Below the pieces are notes generated by a model. That model saw nothing but the letters and a program-made list of their open reading frames with translations, searched no databases and was not told where the DNA came from. Position numbers and translations under genes: made by a program. From UBA7488 sp964414185 (GTDB taxonomy: Bacteria; Pseudomonadota; Alphaproteobacteria; CAAHEQ01; UBA3637): 64,000 bases of DNA. Below, piece by piece: positions 28,201 through 36,440 of this stretch (positions are counted from its first letter, which is position 1; each line of letters starts with the position of its first letter). The stretch spans positions 152,511 to 216,510 of the forward strand of contig CAYPVK010000001.1 of NCBI GenBank assembly GCA_964414185.1, in the 5' to 3' direction.

Positions 28201-28482
28201 CATCCCGATAGCTTGCATTACCATTAATTCTTTGTCCGATTGCATGCGCGAAAAAACAAACAACACAACGGCAAACAAAGCCAACGGAGAAAGAATTTGA
28301 ACAAAGTTCGGTAAAACCAAAAACGTCATTTTCAAAAAGATGGCAACCGATACGCCCTTTGTCACAATCATGTCAACCATACGCAACGATTGCGTCAGCC
28401 ACACCAGCACCGTCATGCTGACCAAGACAAGCGCAAAACCTACAGCGAGTTGTTTTAAAATATAGCGGTCTAAAATTTTCAT
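25246..28482 (-). CDS. LptF/LptG-type permease fused in frame to LptD
   Basis: One 1078-codon frame carries two lipopolysaccharide-transport proteins. Residues 1-357 are an LptF/LptG permease with six membrane helices and a periplasmic jellyroll between helices 3 and 4. Residues 365-383 (LFKAVLFLSILILSSAAAA) look like a signal peptide, then residues 390-1078 are LptD: an OstA domain, then RKTGFLTPSLQHG and a barrel, about 700 residues, normal for LptD. No stop or ATG separates them; an internal TTG at 27390 could start LptD but lacks a clear ribosome site. Signal peptidase could cut near Ala383. The start overlaps xerD by 4 bases (ATGA). Confidence 0.85.
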   Translation of the reverse strand: MKILDRYILKQLAVGFALVLVSMTVLVWLTQSLRMVDMIVTKGVSVAIFLKMTFLVLPNFVQILSPLALFAVVLFVFSRMQSDKELMVMQAIGMSNGQIMRAPLIFAFTLTVLGYFLTLSLVPYSNTQMREMKWQIKNNLSHLMLQEGQFNSFKNGLTIYIKERLPDGIIKGIIVYDAKNPEKTAVLVAEQGTVFQDNGQTQVVFEKGVRQEVAKKTGQFSILKFEKYTMFFDEKNGNERRNTDVKEHSLGFLLTAVPNDDITPPTYRKFKVEAARRLLQPIYNFTFVFLAMFGVLAGYYNRRGQVGQINFVIGAALVVQSFALAFENMAGKNLMFLPLMFINVFLPIIAVYIALLRNKKFKLSLFKAVLFLSILILSSAAAAFPKMELDLPDKNAPVDFEADAIEYSKNNETLTALGNVVVTQNDMTLRTEKLIYDRKNNQAVAPGKVTVIMSDGTVTTADDMVLTDHMKNAVAKQMAMQIYDGTYITASKMKRTDNGTVLYLRNLTYTPCDRCEGKAPLWQLRAKAMKHDSNKKVMSYRHTFLEVKDIPIFYFPYVQMPDFSVKRKTGFLTPSLQHGRTMGSGVSTPFFWDIAPNQNFTFTPTFTPTHFPLGVAEYQAIYDKGYLNFQASGTKDDDENTNFQGHVKADFQYYINNEWRASGEIFRSSADTYFRKYKIPKVDENQSVLTSHLTAERFGTQNYFNIRALSFQSLQASVSGKSIPYVIPTVHFEYQTDPLSNGLYAFSEIDGAIFQNRERFKSDRLSVTQGVRLPYITGYGAVFDFIGTVRADGYNIDTGKYGYESQGIDSTYTTGRIYPVASLEASYPLATTTKNTTQVLRPVIMAVVAPNDNMNADKIPDTDSLAFDFDDTNLFSRNRYAGYDRVETGTRFNYGAEWSVYTNSNAAFSALFGQSYRLKQDKYMNDLMGEDKNFSDYVGRVSVDYKYMSLAYRFRLAEDNLSFKKNEITLSGGGDPLRLGVDYVYLKNTTLGDTFYPSREEILVFGSSRLTKQWSVTGFYRYDLAADGGPIESGATLRYDNECTAVLFDLSKEFTRDRDYKGGTSFMVKFVLKTLGGM

Positions 28483-29423
28483 CCGAATTTTCCTTTAGAG
28501 GCACTATACGCTAAAGGATGAGAATTTTCAACTGTCTTTTTTAAACGATCTTGTAAAATATGCGTATAAATTTGTGTTGTGGCGATATCGGCGTGCCCCA
28601 ACATCTTTTGCACCGAGCGCAAATCGGCATCATGTGCAATCAGGTGCGATGCGAACGAATGCCTGAAAACATGCGGTGAAACGCGCACCGGATCAATGCC
28701 CGCTTCAACGGCGATTTTTTTCAACGCTTTGAAAAATCCGTCCCTTGTTAAATGCCCTTCTCTACCCGATGAAGGGAACAGCCATTTGGATACGCGCCCC
28801 CGTTTTAAAGAAAATTCACGGTGTATCAACCATTCGTTGAGTGCTGCCGCCGCCGGTTCATTCAACGGTACGATGCGTTCTTTGTTGCCCTTGCCGATGA
28901 CAGTGATGGTTTTGTTGTCTTTCGTAACGGCCAAAACGGTTAACCCGACCAATTCGCTGACCCGCATGCCCGATGCGTATAAAACCTCCAACATTGTTTT
29001 CATCCGGACATCTTTTTCTTTGGCCGTGTCAATAAGTCGTGCCGTTTCTTCTTCGGTCAGATATTTGGGCAACGATTGCCCGATTTTCGGAGATTGCAAA
29101 TAATCGGCGGGATTTTTTTTAATCAAATCTTCCGAATATAAATAACGGTAAAATTCGCGCAGGGCAGACAACCGACGCCCTTGCGTTTTAGCCGATAAAC
29201 CCGCTTTCACGATACTGTGCAGATATTCTTCCAAATCCGTGCGCTTTGCCTTTCGAAGGTCGATGCCGCGTGCCGTTAAAAAGCCGTTTAAATCGGTTAA
29301 ATCTTGGCCGTAAGCTTCAATCGTGCGCACCGATGCGCCGTGTTCGGCAATTAAGATGTCCAAAAACGCGTCTATGTATTTTTGGTAAGGAATGGTGCGC
29401 CGTTCGTTTCTATTATCACTCAT
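28479..29423 (-). CDS. xerD: Tyrosine recombinase XerD
   Basis: XerD resolves chromosome dimers at dif with XerC and FtsK. The 314-aa protein has the SAM-like N-terminal domain and a catalytic domain with the full set of active residues: Arg in ASGMRVSELVGL, Lys in VIGKGNKERIVPL, His and Arg in HVFRHSFASHL, His in LGHADIATTQIYTH and the final Tyr in that motif. It overlaps the next gene by ATGA at each end, so it is embedded in the envelope operon, a housekeeping arrangement and not a mobile element. XerC is possible, but the sequence and length fit XerD better. Confidence 0.9.
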   Translation of the reverse strand: MSDNRNERRTIPYQKYIDAFLDILIAEHGASVRTIEAYGQDLTDLNGFLTARGIDLRKAKRTDLEEYLHSIVKAGLSAKTQGRRLSALREFYRYLYSEDLIKKNPADYLQSPKIGQSLPKYLTEEETARLIDTAKEKDVRMKTMLEVLYASGMRVSELVGLTVLAVTKDNKTITVIGKGNKERIVPLNEPAAAALNEWLIHREFSLKRGRVSKWLFPSSGREGHLTRDGFFKALKKIAVEAGIDPVRVSPHVFRHSFASHLIAHDADLRSVQKMLGHADIATTQIYTHILQDRLKKTVENSHPLAYSASKGKFG

Positions 29424-30973
29424 TCATACACCATTTGTTCAATGATAATCGAGCGGGACAAATAAAGCGGTAAAATGGTATTTAAGGCATCCAAAATCCC
29501 TTTTTCATAATTTTGAGAGACGTTTAACTTGGAAATGGCCCATAATAAAGCTTCGCCCGTTTTACCGTCCTTAATCATTTTGTTCAGTGCCATTTGGTTT
29601 AACGGCGTGTACGAACTTTTTGTTTCGTCGGCCAGATCCGATAACAATTCCGGATTGTCAACCGGAAAATAATCCGGAATCATTTGCGCAAAATGCGTGC
29701 AATAAGGCGATTGCGTTTTTAAACAGGTCGTTAATGCCGCGTCAATCGATTCGGGCAAACCCGCCCCCATTTTGTTCATTACGGGCGATAATAAAAAGGC
29801 TTCGAATTGCCTGTTTTTATCCGTACTGTTTTTTAGCAAAATATACCACGGATGCCCCGCCGACAAATTATCGGTCAATGCAAAAACCTGAACGGCATTA
29901 AATGCCAGATAAGCATTTTCAGGCGCGGGGGATATCGTCAGCAAGACTTCTTCTGCCATCGGTGCCAAAGCGCGGAATAAATGATCGTCGCGCGCCGCAT
30001 TTAAAAAATCGTTCGCCGCTTTGGCTTGTTCTTCGGGCGTAATTCCCGTTTTCATTTTTTGATAGAGCAGTGCGCGTTTAATAGAAGAATTTACCGCGGG
30101 CGTTCCCGGAAAAACCGAACTGTACAGCACATCCAAATCACGCCATGAAACGCCGGATTGTTCGGCAAATTCGATTCTTTCGGCAATCGGCACGTTTTTG
30201 CGATTTGATAACGCTTTTTTAAGCCATAAAGGTTGAGCGGACACATCGGGCATTTTATCGCCCAAAGCGGCCAAAAAAGCCACATGCCACGGCGTATAAA
30301 CTTTAATGTCGGGCAATTTGTCCTTCGTTTCTTCAAAAACGCGTTCGGCCAAAGCGATTAAAGTTTTATCTTTGCCGCCGTCTTCTTTATAAACGGCAAA
30401 TGCCAGCTTGGTTTTTGTCATATCGCCGTCCTCCATCAGGCAGGTCAGGCGCATTTCATCGGCCATACGTGCCAAAGCCGGTGTATCGACAAGGGGACAG
30501 GCTTCTTTTGTATGGCCGGCCAAAACCAAGGCCATGGCCTTTAAACGGATGAATTTCGGCGTCAATTTAATTTGAGGAATTTGGTTGATTAAATCCACGA
30601 CTTGGTCAAATGCACCGAGTTCCAACAAAGCGTTCAGGCGTGTCATTAAAAAGCGGTCGGGGGCATAGGGATTGCTTTCCCAATATACGCCGCCCGTATC
30701 GGTTGTAATAAGTGCCAATACTTTATCGCGCATCGCGGGCGAAAGGGTTAATTTGGATGTTTTATCAATCAAATCGGATACTTTTTTCGGATCGGATTTA
30801 ATCCAAATTGTCCCCGGCAAAATTTGTTTCAAACCCAAGGTGTTTAAAGACAGTTCGTCCAATTCTTCCATTTTGACGGATTGAATCGGCGAAAATGCTT
30901 TAACGGGCGTGTCCGCAAACACGGCACCGCAAATTATCAGGGCAAAGAAAAAAAATTTATGAATTTGTCCCAT
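29420..30973 (-). CDS. Exported alphaproteobacterial conserved protein (517 aa)
   Basis: The start at 30973 overlaps the end of a small membrane-protein gene, and an upstream ATG at 31030 lies inside that gene, so I prefer 30973. The product has an N-terminal signal or anchor (about residues 5-20) followed by a repeat-like all-helical body of TPR or Sel1 character (for example LNALLELGAFDQVVDLINQI). It resembles a conserved alphaproteobacterial family annotated as antifreeze-glycopeptide-like polyprotein that lies next to xerD; the function is unknown. It is probably periplasmic. Confidence 0.75.
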   Translation of the reverse strand: MGQIHKFFFFALIICGAVFADTPVKAFSPIQSVKMEELDELSLNTLGLKQILPGTIWIKSDPKKVSDLIDKTSKLTLSPAMRDKVLALITTDTGGVYWESNPYAPDRFLMTRLNALLELGAFDQVVDLINQIPQIKLTPKFIRLKAMALVLAGHTKEACPLVDTPALARMADEMRLTCLMEDGDMTKTKLAFAVYKEDGGKDKTLIALAERVFEETKDKLPDIKVYTPWHVAFLAALGDKMPDVSAQPLWLKKALSNRKNVPIAERIEFAEQSGVSWRDLDVLYSSVFPGTPAVNSSIKRALLYQKMKTGITPEEQAKAANDFLNAARDDHLFRALAPMAEEVLLTISPAPENAYLAFNAVQVFALTDNLSAGHPWYILLKNSTDKNRQFEAFLLSPVMNKMGAGLPESIDAALTTCLKTQSPYCTHFAQMIPDYFPVDNPELLSDLADETKSSYTPLNQMALNKMIKDGKTGEALLWAISKLNVSQNYEKGILDALNTILPLYLSRSIIIEQMVYE

Positions 30974-31103
30974 AGGCAACAGGCTTTTCAACGGTTGTAA
31001 CGGTCGGTTTAAAATCGTAGACGGCCACAAAAATTAAAAATATAATAACCAAGGCCGCCGCGATTTTTAACAAATAGTGCTTTTTTTCTTTCCCATAGCG
31101 CAT
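30957..31103 (-). CDS. Small single-pass membrane protein (48 aa), first gene of the envelope operon
   Basis: The ATG at 31103 has AAAGGAAAG just upstream. The 48-residue product has a basic N-terminus (RYGKEKK), one membrane helix (about residues 11-28) and a short periplasmic tail. Its last 17 bases overlap the start of the 517-aa gene in another frame, so the two are likely coupled. The role is unknown. Confidence 0.6.
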   Translation of the reverse strand: MRYGKEKKHYLLKIAAALVIIFLIFVAVYDFKPTVTTVEKPVAYGTNS

Positions 31104-31121
31104 TTTTTTCTTTCCTTTCTC

Positions 31122-31150
31122 TGGACAGATGCCCAAATAACTGTTATAAT
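31122..31150 (+). promoter_or_regulatory. Sigma-70 promoter for aroK
   Basis: TGGACA and a perfect TATAAT are separated by 17 bases, 44 bases before the aroK start. The expected transcription start falls inside the palindrome at 31154-31169. Confidence 0.65.
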
Positions 31151-31153
31151 TGA

Positions 31154-31169
31154 TTACATTACAATGTAA
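31154..31169. promoter_or_regulatory. Operator-like palindrome between divergent promoters
   Basis: TTACATT and AATGTAA are perfect inverted arms two bases apart. On the minus strand it overlaps the -10 region 17 bases beyond a perfect TTGACA (complement of 31179-31184), and on the plus strand the start site of the aroK promoter, so one bound protein could control both directions. I do not recognise the regulator. Confidence 0.5.
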
Positions 31170-31193
31170 CAATTTTTTTGTCAAGAAACAACG

Positions 31194-31781
31194 ATGAACC
31201 ATAAGTTAAAAGAATCGAAAATTATATTGCTTGTCGGCATGATGGGAGTGGGGAAAACTTCTCTCGGACGGATTTTGGCCAAACGGCTCAATTTGCCGTT
31301 TATGGACAGTGATAAAGAAATCGAAAAAATCACGGGTTTTACGATTTCGGATTTATTTGCCAGATACGGCGAACACGAATTCCGTGTCGGCGAAGAAAAA
31401 ATCATGGCGCGCTTGCTGAAAGGCAAACCGTGCGTTTTATCATCGGGCGGCGGCGCTTTTTTATCTCAAAAAACGCGGGAAGTTGCCAAAGAATATGCCA
31501 TTTCGGTATGGATTAAGGCCGGCCCCGACGTTATTTCAAAACGCACGCAAGGGCGTACACATCGGCCTTTGGTTCCCGCGGCGGATAATCAAAAGGCTAT
31601 TGAAAGGCTTGTCAGCGAATGCTATCCGTTGTATGAAAAGGCCGATATCATGGTGGAATCTTTCCAAGAACATCCGTATAAAACGGTCGAACGGTTGTTG
31701 GGACTTTTGCACGAACGCGGGATTATTGAACCCGTAGAATTTGAAAATCGCTCCCGTAAGCATTTTTATAAAAAAGGATAA
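31194..31781 (+). CDS. aroK: Shikimate kinase
   Basis: AroK phosphorylates shikimate at the 3-hydroxyl with ATP in aromatic amino-acid synthesis. The 195-aa protein has Walker A GMMGVGKTS at about residue 15, the shikimate-binding DSD (MDSDKEIE), the RVGEEKIM site and GGGA (SSGGGAFLS). The lid arginines are in RTHRPL. In most alphaproteobacteria aroB follows; here a CorC/HlyC gene starts 6 bases later, so the usual aroK-aroB pairing is broken. The C-terminus has about 20 extra basic residues. Confidence 0.95.
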   Translation: MNHKLKESKIILLVGMMGVGKTSLGRILAKRLNLPFMDSDKEIEKITGFTISDLFARYGEHEFRVGEEKIMARLLKGKPCVLSSGGGAFLSQKTREVAKEYAISVWIKAGPDVISKRTQGRTHRPLVPAADNQKAIERLVSECYPLYEKADIMVESFQEHPYKTVERLLGLLHERGIIEPVEFENRSRKHFYKKG

Positions 31782-31787
31782 TTCCGA

Positions 31788-33047
31788 ATGGCTTCTTATA
31801 TATTGTTGTTTATTTTGCTGTGCCTGTCGTTTTTCTTTTCGGGAACCGAAACAGCGGTAACGGCGTCGTCAAATGCCCTTTTGCATGAAAAGGAAAAACA
31901 GGGGAATGCCCGCGCCAAACGGTTGAACGAATTGAAAAAAGACCCTTCCGCGGTCATCAGCACCATGTTGTTCGGCAACAATATTGTGAACATTGCCATT
32001 ACAGCCATTTCAACGGCTTTATGCATCCAATATTTCGGGGAAACGTATGGCGTTTTGGTCGCCACTTTCGGCGTTACGACCATTGTATTGATTTTTTCCG
32101 AAATCATGCCCAAAACCTGTGCAATGATGAACCCGACCGGTTTTGCGCTTTTTGTAACGCCGGCTTTAAGCCTTTTCGTCATTATTTTGCGCCCGTTCGT
32201 TGTCGCTTTGAATTGGATTGCCGGCCATGTTTTAAAATTGTTTAACATAAAGCCTTCAAAAACCGTCAGTGAAGCAGAAGTCAAAGCCGAAATTCGCGGT
32301 GCCATATCCATGCCGCAAGGCGATGTGATGAACCAAGAACGGTATATGTTGAAATCCGTTTTGGATTTAAGTGAAGTCGACGTGGATGACATTATGGTGC
32401 ACCGCAGCCAAATGGTGTCTTTAAATGCTGCATTGCCGACCGAAGAAATCATTAATTTCGTTGCTCGTTCGCCTTACAGCCGCATTCCGTTGTGGTTGGG
32501 CAAACGTGAAAATATCGTCGGAATTTTGCATTCCAAAGCGCTTTTGAAAATGATGAACGCGTATTACACGAACGGCAAAAACATTTCGATTAAAAATTAT
32601 TTGACAAAGCCTTGGTTCGTTTTAAATACGACAAGCCTGCTTGACCAACTGCACGCATTTAAAGTGCGCCATGAACATTTTGCCGTTGTCGTGGATGAAT
32701 ACGGCGCGTTGCAAGGAATTGTGACATTGGAAGACGTTTTGGAAGAAATCGTCGGTGATATTGCCGATGAAACCGATATCCCGGATAAATCCGAATTATG
32801 CGTCAAAAAAACGGAATCGGGGGCTTTTCGTGTGGAAGGCAATGCGACCATCCGCGATATAAACCGCCATTTTAAATGGGAATTGCCCGATGACAACGCA
32901 TCGACTTTGGCGGGCTATATCATGTATGAAACCGAACGCATCCCGAACGTCGGGCAAACGTTTGTCATTGACGGGTTTACGTTTACCGTCGTCGGCAAAG
33001 AGCGCAACCATATCACCGAAATCGATATTATTCCGCCGGCAAATTGA
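31788..33047 (+). CDS. CorC/HlyC-family membrane protein (DUF21-CBS-CorC domain)
   Basis: This family acts in magnesium, cobalt or other metal-ion export and is often annotated as hemolysin-related. The 419-aa protein has a DUF21 membrane domain (residues 1-150; SGTETAVTASS, FGNNIVNIA, SEIMPKT), a tandem CBS pair (about 200-320; DDIMVHRSQMV, VVVDEYGALQGIVTLEDVLE) and a C-terminal CorC/HlyC domain (330-415). All parts are intact. The gene is spaced 6 bases from aroK, so the two are one transcript. A metal-transport role is inferred from the family. Confidence 0.9.
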   Translation: MASYILLFILLCLSFFFSGTETAVTASSNALLHEKEKQGNARAKRLNELKKDPSAVISTMLFGNNIVNIAITAISTALCIQYFGETYGVLVATFGVTTIVLIFSEIMPKTCAMMNPTGFALFVTPALSLFVIILRPFVVALNWIAGHVLKLFNIKPSKTVSEAEVKAEIRGAISMPQGDVMNQERYMLKSVLDLSEVDVDDIMVHRSQMVSLNAALPTEEIINFVARSPYSRIPLWLGKRENIVGILHSKALLKMMNAYYTNGKNISIKNYLTKPWFVLNTTSLLDQLHAFKVRHEHFAVVVDEYGALQGIVTLEDVLEEIVGDIADETDIPDKSELCVKKTESGAFRVEGNATIRDINRHFKWELPDDNASTLAGYIMYETERIPNVGQTFVIDGFTFTVVGKERNHITEIDIIPPAN

Positions 33048-33112
33048 TTTTTTATCGGCGGTTTTGTTCGACTTATATTTACGGGAAAGTGAAAATTTTT
33101 TATTTTTAAAGA

Positions 33113-33832
33113 TTAATTATATCGGATAAGCGGTACGATTTTTTGAACGCCCGCGGTGTCTTTTATAACATGAACGACACGTTCCAATTCTTCGATATTT
33201 TGAGCAATGCCCATAATGTAAACGGTGCCGTTTTCCATCACGATTTTGTAATTGGAAGACGATATATCTTTTGTCAGCATTAATTGAGCACGGATTTTGG
33301 CCGAAACGGCAGCGTCAAAATTGACTTTTTCAATGGATAACGGTTCGGCAATGCGGATGTAATTGTATACTTTTTTGACGCCGTCGGTGCACCAGGTTAC
33401 TTCGACGATTTTATCGATTAAATCAATATCCCCGACCGCACCCGTCAACAAAACGCGCCCTTCAAAAACCGTTACGTCAATATCCACCGACAATTTGGAA
33501 TCCAATTTGATATAGCTGTCGCGCAACTTTAAATTCAATCCCGTATCGGCTACATCGTCATTCAGCGGGCGGTCGTCCAAGACCAAAGTCGTCACTTTTC
33601 GCGCACCCGTAAAAATCGTTCCCGCAAATTGGCAGGCCGATATAACGAAGCAGACAAAAATCAAACAAGATATTTTGCAAAAAAGTGCCGTGTGTGACTT
33701 TCGTTCGAAAAATACCGAAATTTTTTTTGAAACGTATCCGTTTTTGTTTTGAATTGCCATGCATACGGCAGGGTACTTCGTGCGTCGATTGCTGCCGAAA
33801 ATCCCGCCGGCAAACCGGCAAAGCGGTTTCAT
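33113..33832 (-). CDS. BON-domain lipoprotein, DolP (YraP)-like
   Basis: The product carries two BON domains (about residues 90-160 and 170-239) behind a lipoprotein signal with lipobox V-I-S-A-C. DolP in E. coli supports BAM and outer-membrane integrity at the division site. The ATG at 33832 overlaps the yraN stop (ATGA) behind GGAGG, which favours it, but it puts 66 residues before the cysteine; the ATG at 33760 would give a more ordinary signal of 43 residues. Synteny with yraN and rsmI supports DolP. Confidence 0.78.
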   Translation of the reverse strand: MKPLCRFAGGIFGSNRRTKYPAVCMAIQNKNGYVSKKISVFFERKSHTALFCKISCLIFVCFVISACQFAGTIFTGARKVTTLVLDDRPLNDDVADTGLNLKLRDSYIKLDSKLSVDIDVTVFEGRVLLTGAVGDIDLIDKIVEVTWCTDGVKKVYNYIRIAEPLSIEKVNFDAAVSAKIRAQLMLTKDISSSNYKIVMENGTVYIMGIAQNIEELERVVHVIKDTAGVQKIVPLIRYN

Positions 33833-34230
33833 AGCACCCTCCAAGCATCCTTGATATGCCTGGGCATGCGTTTGGGTGCAAATAAAACGGCATCGTAACG
33901 CACGCCGAAATCGGCAAATTTCGGATTGCGCGCCAAAAAAACGGCCGACGCGCGGATGACGCGTGCTTGGTTTTTAATCGTAATTGCATGCAACGCTTTT
34001 TCGAAAGTGGCGCGCTTTTTGACTTCAATAAAAATCAACAAACGCCCTTTGCGCATGATTAAATCGACTTCGCCCGCTCCCGTACCACGACCCGTCACAT
34101 AGTTGCGTGCGACGGGAATGTAGCCTTTTAACATCAGCAACATCTGCGCCCATTTTTCGCAGTGGTGCCCCGTTTTGCAATCCGCCGATTTGTCGGGAAG
34201 GGGGTGTGTGTTTGTATCAATGCGTGTCAT
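33829..34230 (-). CDS. yraN: YraN (UPF0102) nuclease-fold protein
   Basis: This 133-aa protein has the restriction-endonuclease-like fold of the YraN family: the E in GAGEVDLIMRKG, then the FIEVKKR motif supplying the second acidic residue and lysine. Its biochemical role is unknown, though the family resembles Holliday-junction-resolving or housekeeping nucleases. Its start overlaps rsmI by 14 bases and its end overlaps the BON gene by 4, reproducing the conserved rsmI-yraN order. Confidence 0.9.
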   Translation of the reverse strand: MTRIDTNTHPLPDKSADCKTGHHCEKWAQMLLMLKGYIPVARNYVTGRGTGAGEVDLIMRKGRLLIFIEVKKRATFEKALHAITIKNQARVIRASAVFLARNPKFADFGVRYDAVLFAPKRMPRHIKDAWRVL

Positions 34231-35050
34231 TTTGTATATCCAATGCCATTTTGTAAATTTGTTTTTTGTGAATGCCCGTCATGTCCGCAACCAATTCGGC
34301 GGTATCTTTAAGCGAGGCGTTTTGAAGCGTTTGAACAATCAACCGTTTAATATCGTTATCCGTCATTTTTTCATCTTGCGCGTGCACACGGTCGATGACC
34401 AAAACCAATTCGCCTTTCGGTGCACCGTTTCGGGCGTAAAAATCAATTAAATCCGAAACGTTCATCCGTTTTGCTTCTTCAAATTTTTTCGTTATTTCAC
34501 GTACAACGGCCATTTGGCGGTTGCCCAAAACCTGCAAAATATCGTCCAAAGCCCCTTGCAACCGATGGGGCGTTTCGTAAAAAATTAACGTGGCAGCCAA
34601 GTTTTTAACGCCGCTTAAAACGTTTTGGCGTGCAGTCGGCTTGTGCGGCAAAAAACCGCCGAAATAAAAACTGTCGGACGGCAACCCCGATAATTGCAAC
34701 GCCGATAAAACGGCATTGGCGCCCGGTACCGTCGTGTAAGCCAAGCCCAATTCTTGCGCTTCGCGTACCAAGCGGTATCCCGGGTCGGAAATCAGCGGTG
34801 TCCCGGCATCGGATACCAGCGCGATATTGACGCCTTTTTTTAATTTGTCAATCAACGCGGGGCGCGCTTCGTCGGCATTATGTTCGTGATAAGGCGTCAA
34901 CGGCGGGCATTTTAACCCCAACAAAGTCATCAGTTGTTTTGTCGTACGTGTATCTTCGCAAGCGATTAAATCCGCGCTTTGCAAAATTTCTTTGCCGCGT
35001 ATGGTCATGTCGGACAAATTACCGATGGGCGTGGATACTAAAAATAACAT
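34217..35050 (-). CDS. rsmI: 16S rRNA (cytidine-1402-2'-O)-methyltransferase
   Basis: RsmI methylates the ribose of C1402 in 16S rRNA with SAM. The 277-aa protein is a tetrapyrrole-methylase-fold enzyme: LFLVSTPIGNLSDMTIRG, then CEDTRTTKQL, SDAGTPLISDPGYRLVR, VPGANAVLSALQLSGLP and FYETPHRL, all signature motifs. It is the first gene of a minus-strand group with yraN and the BON lipoprotein, and faces the LpoA-like gene divergently, as in the yraL-yraM-yraN-yraP cluster of gammaproteobacteria. Confidence 0.96.
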   Translation of the reverse strand: MLFLVSTPIGNLSDMTIRGKEILQSADLIACEDTRTTKQLMTLLGLKCPPLTPYHEHNADEARPALIDKLKKGVNIALVSDAGTPLISDPGYRLVREAQELGLAYTTVPGANAVLSALQLSGLPSDSFYFGGFLPHKPTARQNVLSGVKNLAATLIFYETPHRLQGALDDILQVLGNRQMAVVREITKKFEEAKRMNVSDLIDFYARNGAPKGELVLVIDRVHAQDEKMTDNDIKRLIVQTLQNASLKDTAELVADMTGIHKKQIYKMALDIQNDTH

Positions 35051-35136
35051 GTCACCATCCTTATAAAAAACTTGAAAATGCTCTGTAAAAAATATAACAT
35101 GTAAATAAACCCAAAATCAACAAAAAGGTATTAAAA

Positions 35137-36405
35137 ATGATAAAACTTAAGGCGTTAAAAATATTGACCGTCGCATGTATCTTGGCTTTGGCGGGGTGTG
35201 GTGATAAAGGAGGCACGTTTGTTGAACCGCCCGCATTGTATACACCGTCGGAAACGGGTGTGCATACCGCAACGGCCAAAATGGCAATGTTGGTACCGTT
35301 AAGCGGCCCGTCGGCTCAATTGGGCGAAGATTTAAGGCGCTCCGGCATGATGGCGCAATTCGATAAAACGGATTCGGGCAGCGCCGTGTTCTTTTATGAT
35401 ACCAAAGGGACCGCTCAAGGTGCCGTAGACGCTTACCATGAAGCGCTTAAAGAAAAACCCGATTTAATTATCGGCCCCGTTTTTTCGGGCGAAGTGGCGG
35501 CGGTTAAACGTCAAAATCCGTCTGTGCCCGTTTTGTCGTTTACGTCGGACGGAGATGCCGTCGGTGACGGCGTTTATACGATGGCGTTAATGATTCCCGA
35601 ACAAGTAAGGCGCATTGTGGATTACGCTTGCACGGCGGGTCAACGCAAGATGGCCGTGTTGGGCCCCGAAAACAAAGTGGGTGAATTGGTCATGAATACA
35701 TTGGCGATTGAAGTTGCCAAATGTCCCGGCATGGAAATTCACAAAGTATCGCTCTACAGTCCGAAAACGGTTAATTTTGATCCGGCGATTTTAAAAATCG
35801 TGCCGAAGCCCATTGATGCGAAAAAGGCAAATTTAACCGATGAAGAACGTGCTCTTTTGAATACCCCGATTGATCAGCGTGTCGATTTTGATTCGTTGTT
35901 GGTGTTTGAAGAAGGCATTAAATTGCAACAAGTCATGTCGTTGTTGTCCTACTATGACGTTACGCCGCGCGCTATTCCGATGTACGGTTTGTCATCTTGG
36001 CAAGCGGCAAAGGATGCCGCGTTTATCGGCGGATATTTTCCCGCTTTGCCGATGAAAAGTCATCAAGATTTTGATGCCAAATACCGTCAAAATTTCGGTT
36101 CAAAGCCGGCACCGTTATCATCGTTGGCATATGATGCCGTTTCATTGGGGGCATTGTTGGCAAGTGTCGGTGTCGTGAATGAATCGATGATGACCCAGCC
36201 TGCAGGATTCGTTGGCGTGGACGGTCGTATCCGTCTTGAACAAGACGGCACGAATACACGCTTGTTGGACATGATGCGTATGACGGGGCGCGGGCGTTTT
36301 CAAGTAGCCGAACCGGCTGCGGATGAATTGCCGCCCCGAAAAAATTCGTTTTGGTTTAATGAAGACCGCGCAACGTTTGATGTTGAACGCACGTCGGACA
36401 GGTGA
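35137..36405 (+). CDS. LpoA-like penicillin-binding-protein activator (lipoprotein)
   Basis: The 422-aa protein has a lipoprotein signal (lipobox LALAGC, Cys21) and a type-1 periplasmic-binding fold (AKMAMLVPLSGPSAQLGEDL, LIIGPVFSGEVAAVKRQ, VLSFTSDG). LpoA (YraM) activates PBP1A from the outer membrane; alphaproteobacterial homologs are assigned mainly by synteny with rsmI. Here it is divergent from rsmI across 86 bases. It lacks the TPR-like N-terminal domain of E. coli LpoA, so an amino-acid-binding role is an alternative. Confidence 0.85.
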   Translation: MIKLKALKILTVACILALAGCGDKGGTFVEPPALYTPSETGVHTATAKMAMLVPLSGPSAQLGEDLRRSGMMAQFDKTDSGSAVFFYDTKGTAQGAVDAYHEALKEKPDLIIGPVFSGEVAAVKRQNPSVPVLSFTSDGDAVGDGVYTMALMIPEQVRRIVDYACTAGQRKMAVLGPENKVGELVMNTLAIEVAKCPGMEIHKVSLYSPKTVNFDPAILKIVPKPIDAKKANLTDEERALLNTPIDQRVDFDSLLVFEEGIKLQQVMSLLSYYDVTPRAIPMYGLSSWQAAKDAAFIGGYFPALPMKSHQDFDAKYRQNFGSKPAPLSSLAYDAVSLGALLASVGVVNESMMTQPAGFVGVDGRIRLEQDGTNTRLLDMMRMTGRGRFQVAEPAADELPPRKNSFWFNEDRATFDVERTSDR

Positions 36406-36440
36406 ATTCGGTTTGTTTTAAACAAAAGAAAGGAAAGAAA

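Noticed and set aside
28479..29423. XerD as an integrase of a mobile element carrying the T4SS
   Set aside because: It lies in a housekeeping envelope operon with overlapping starts and has all XerD features; no attachment repeats were seen.
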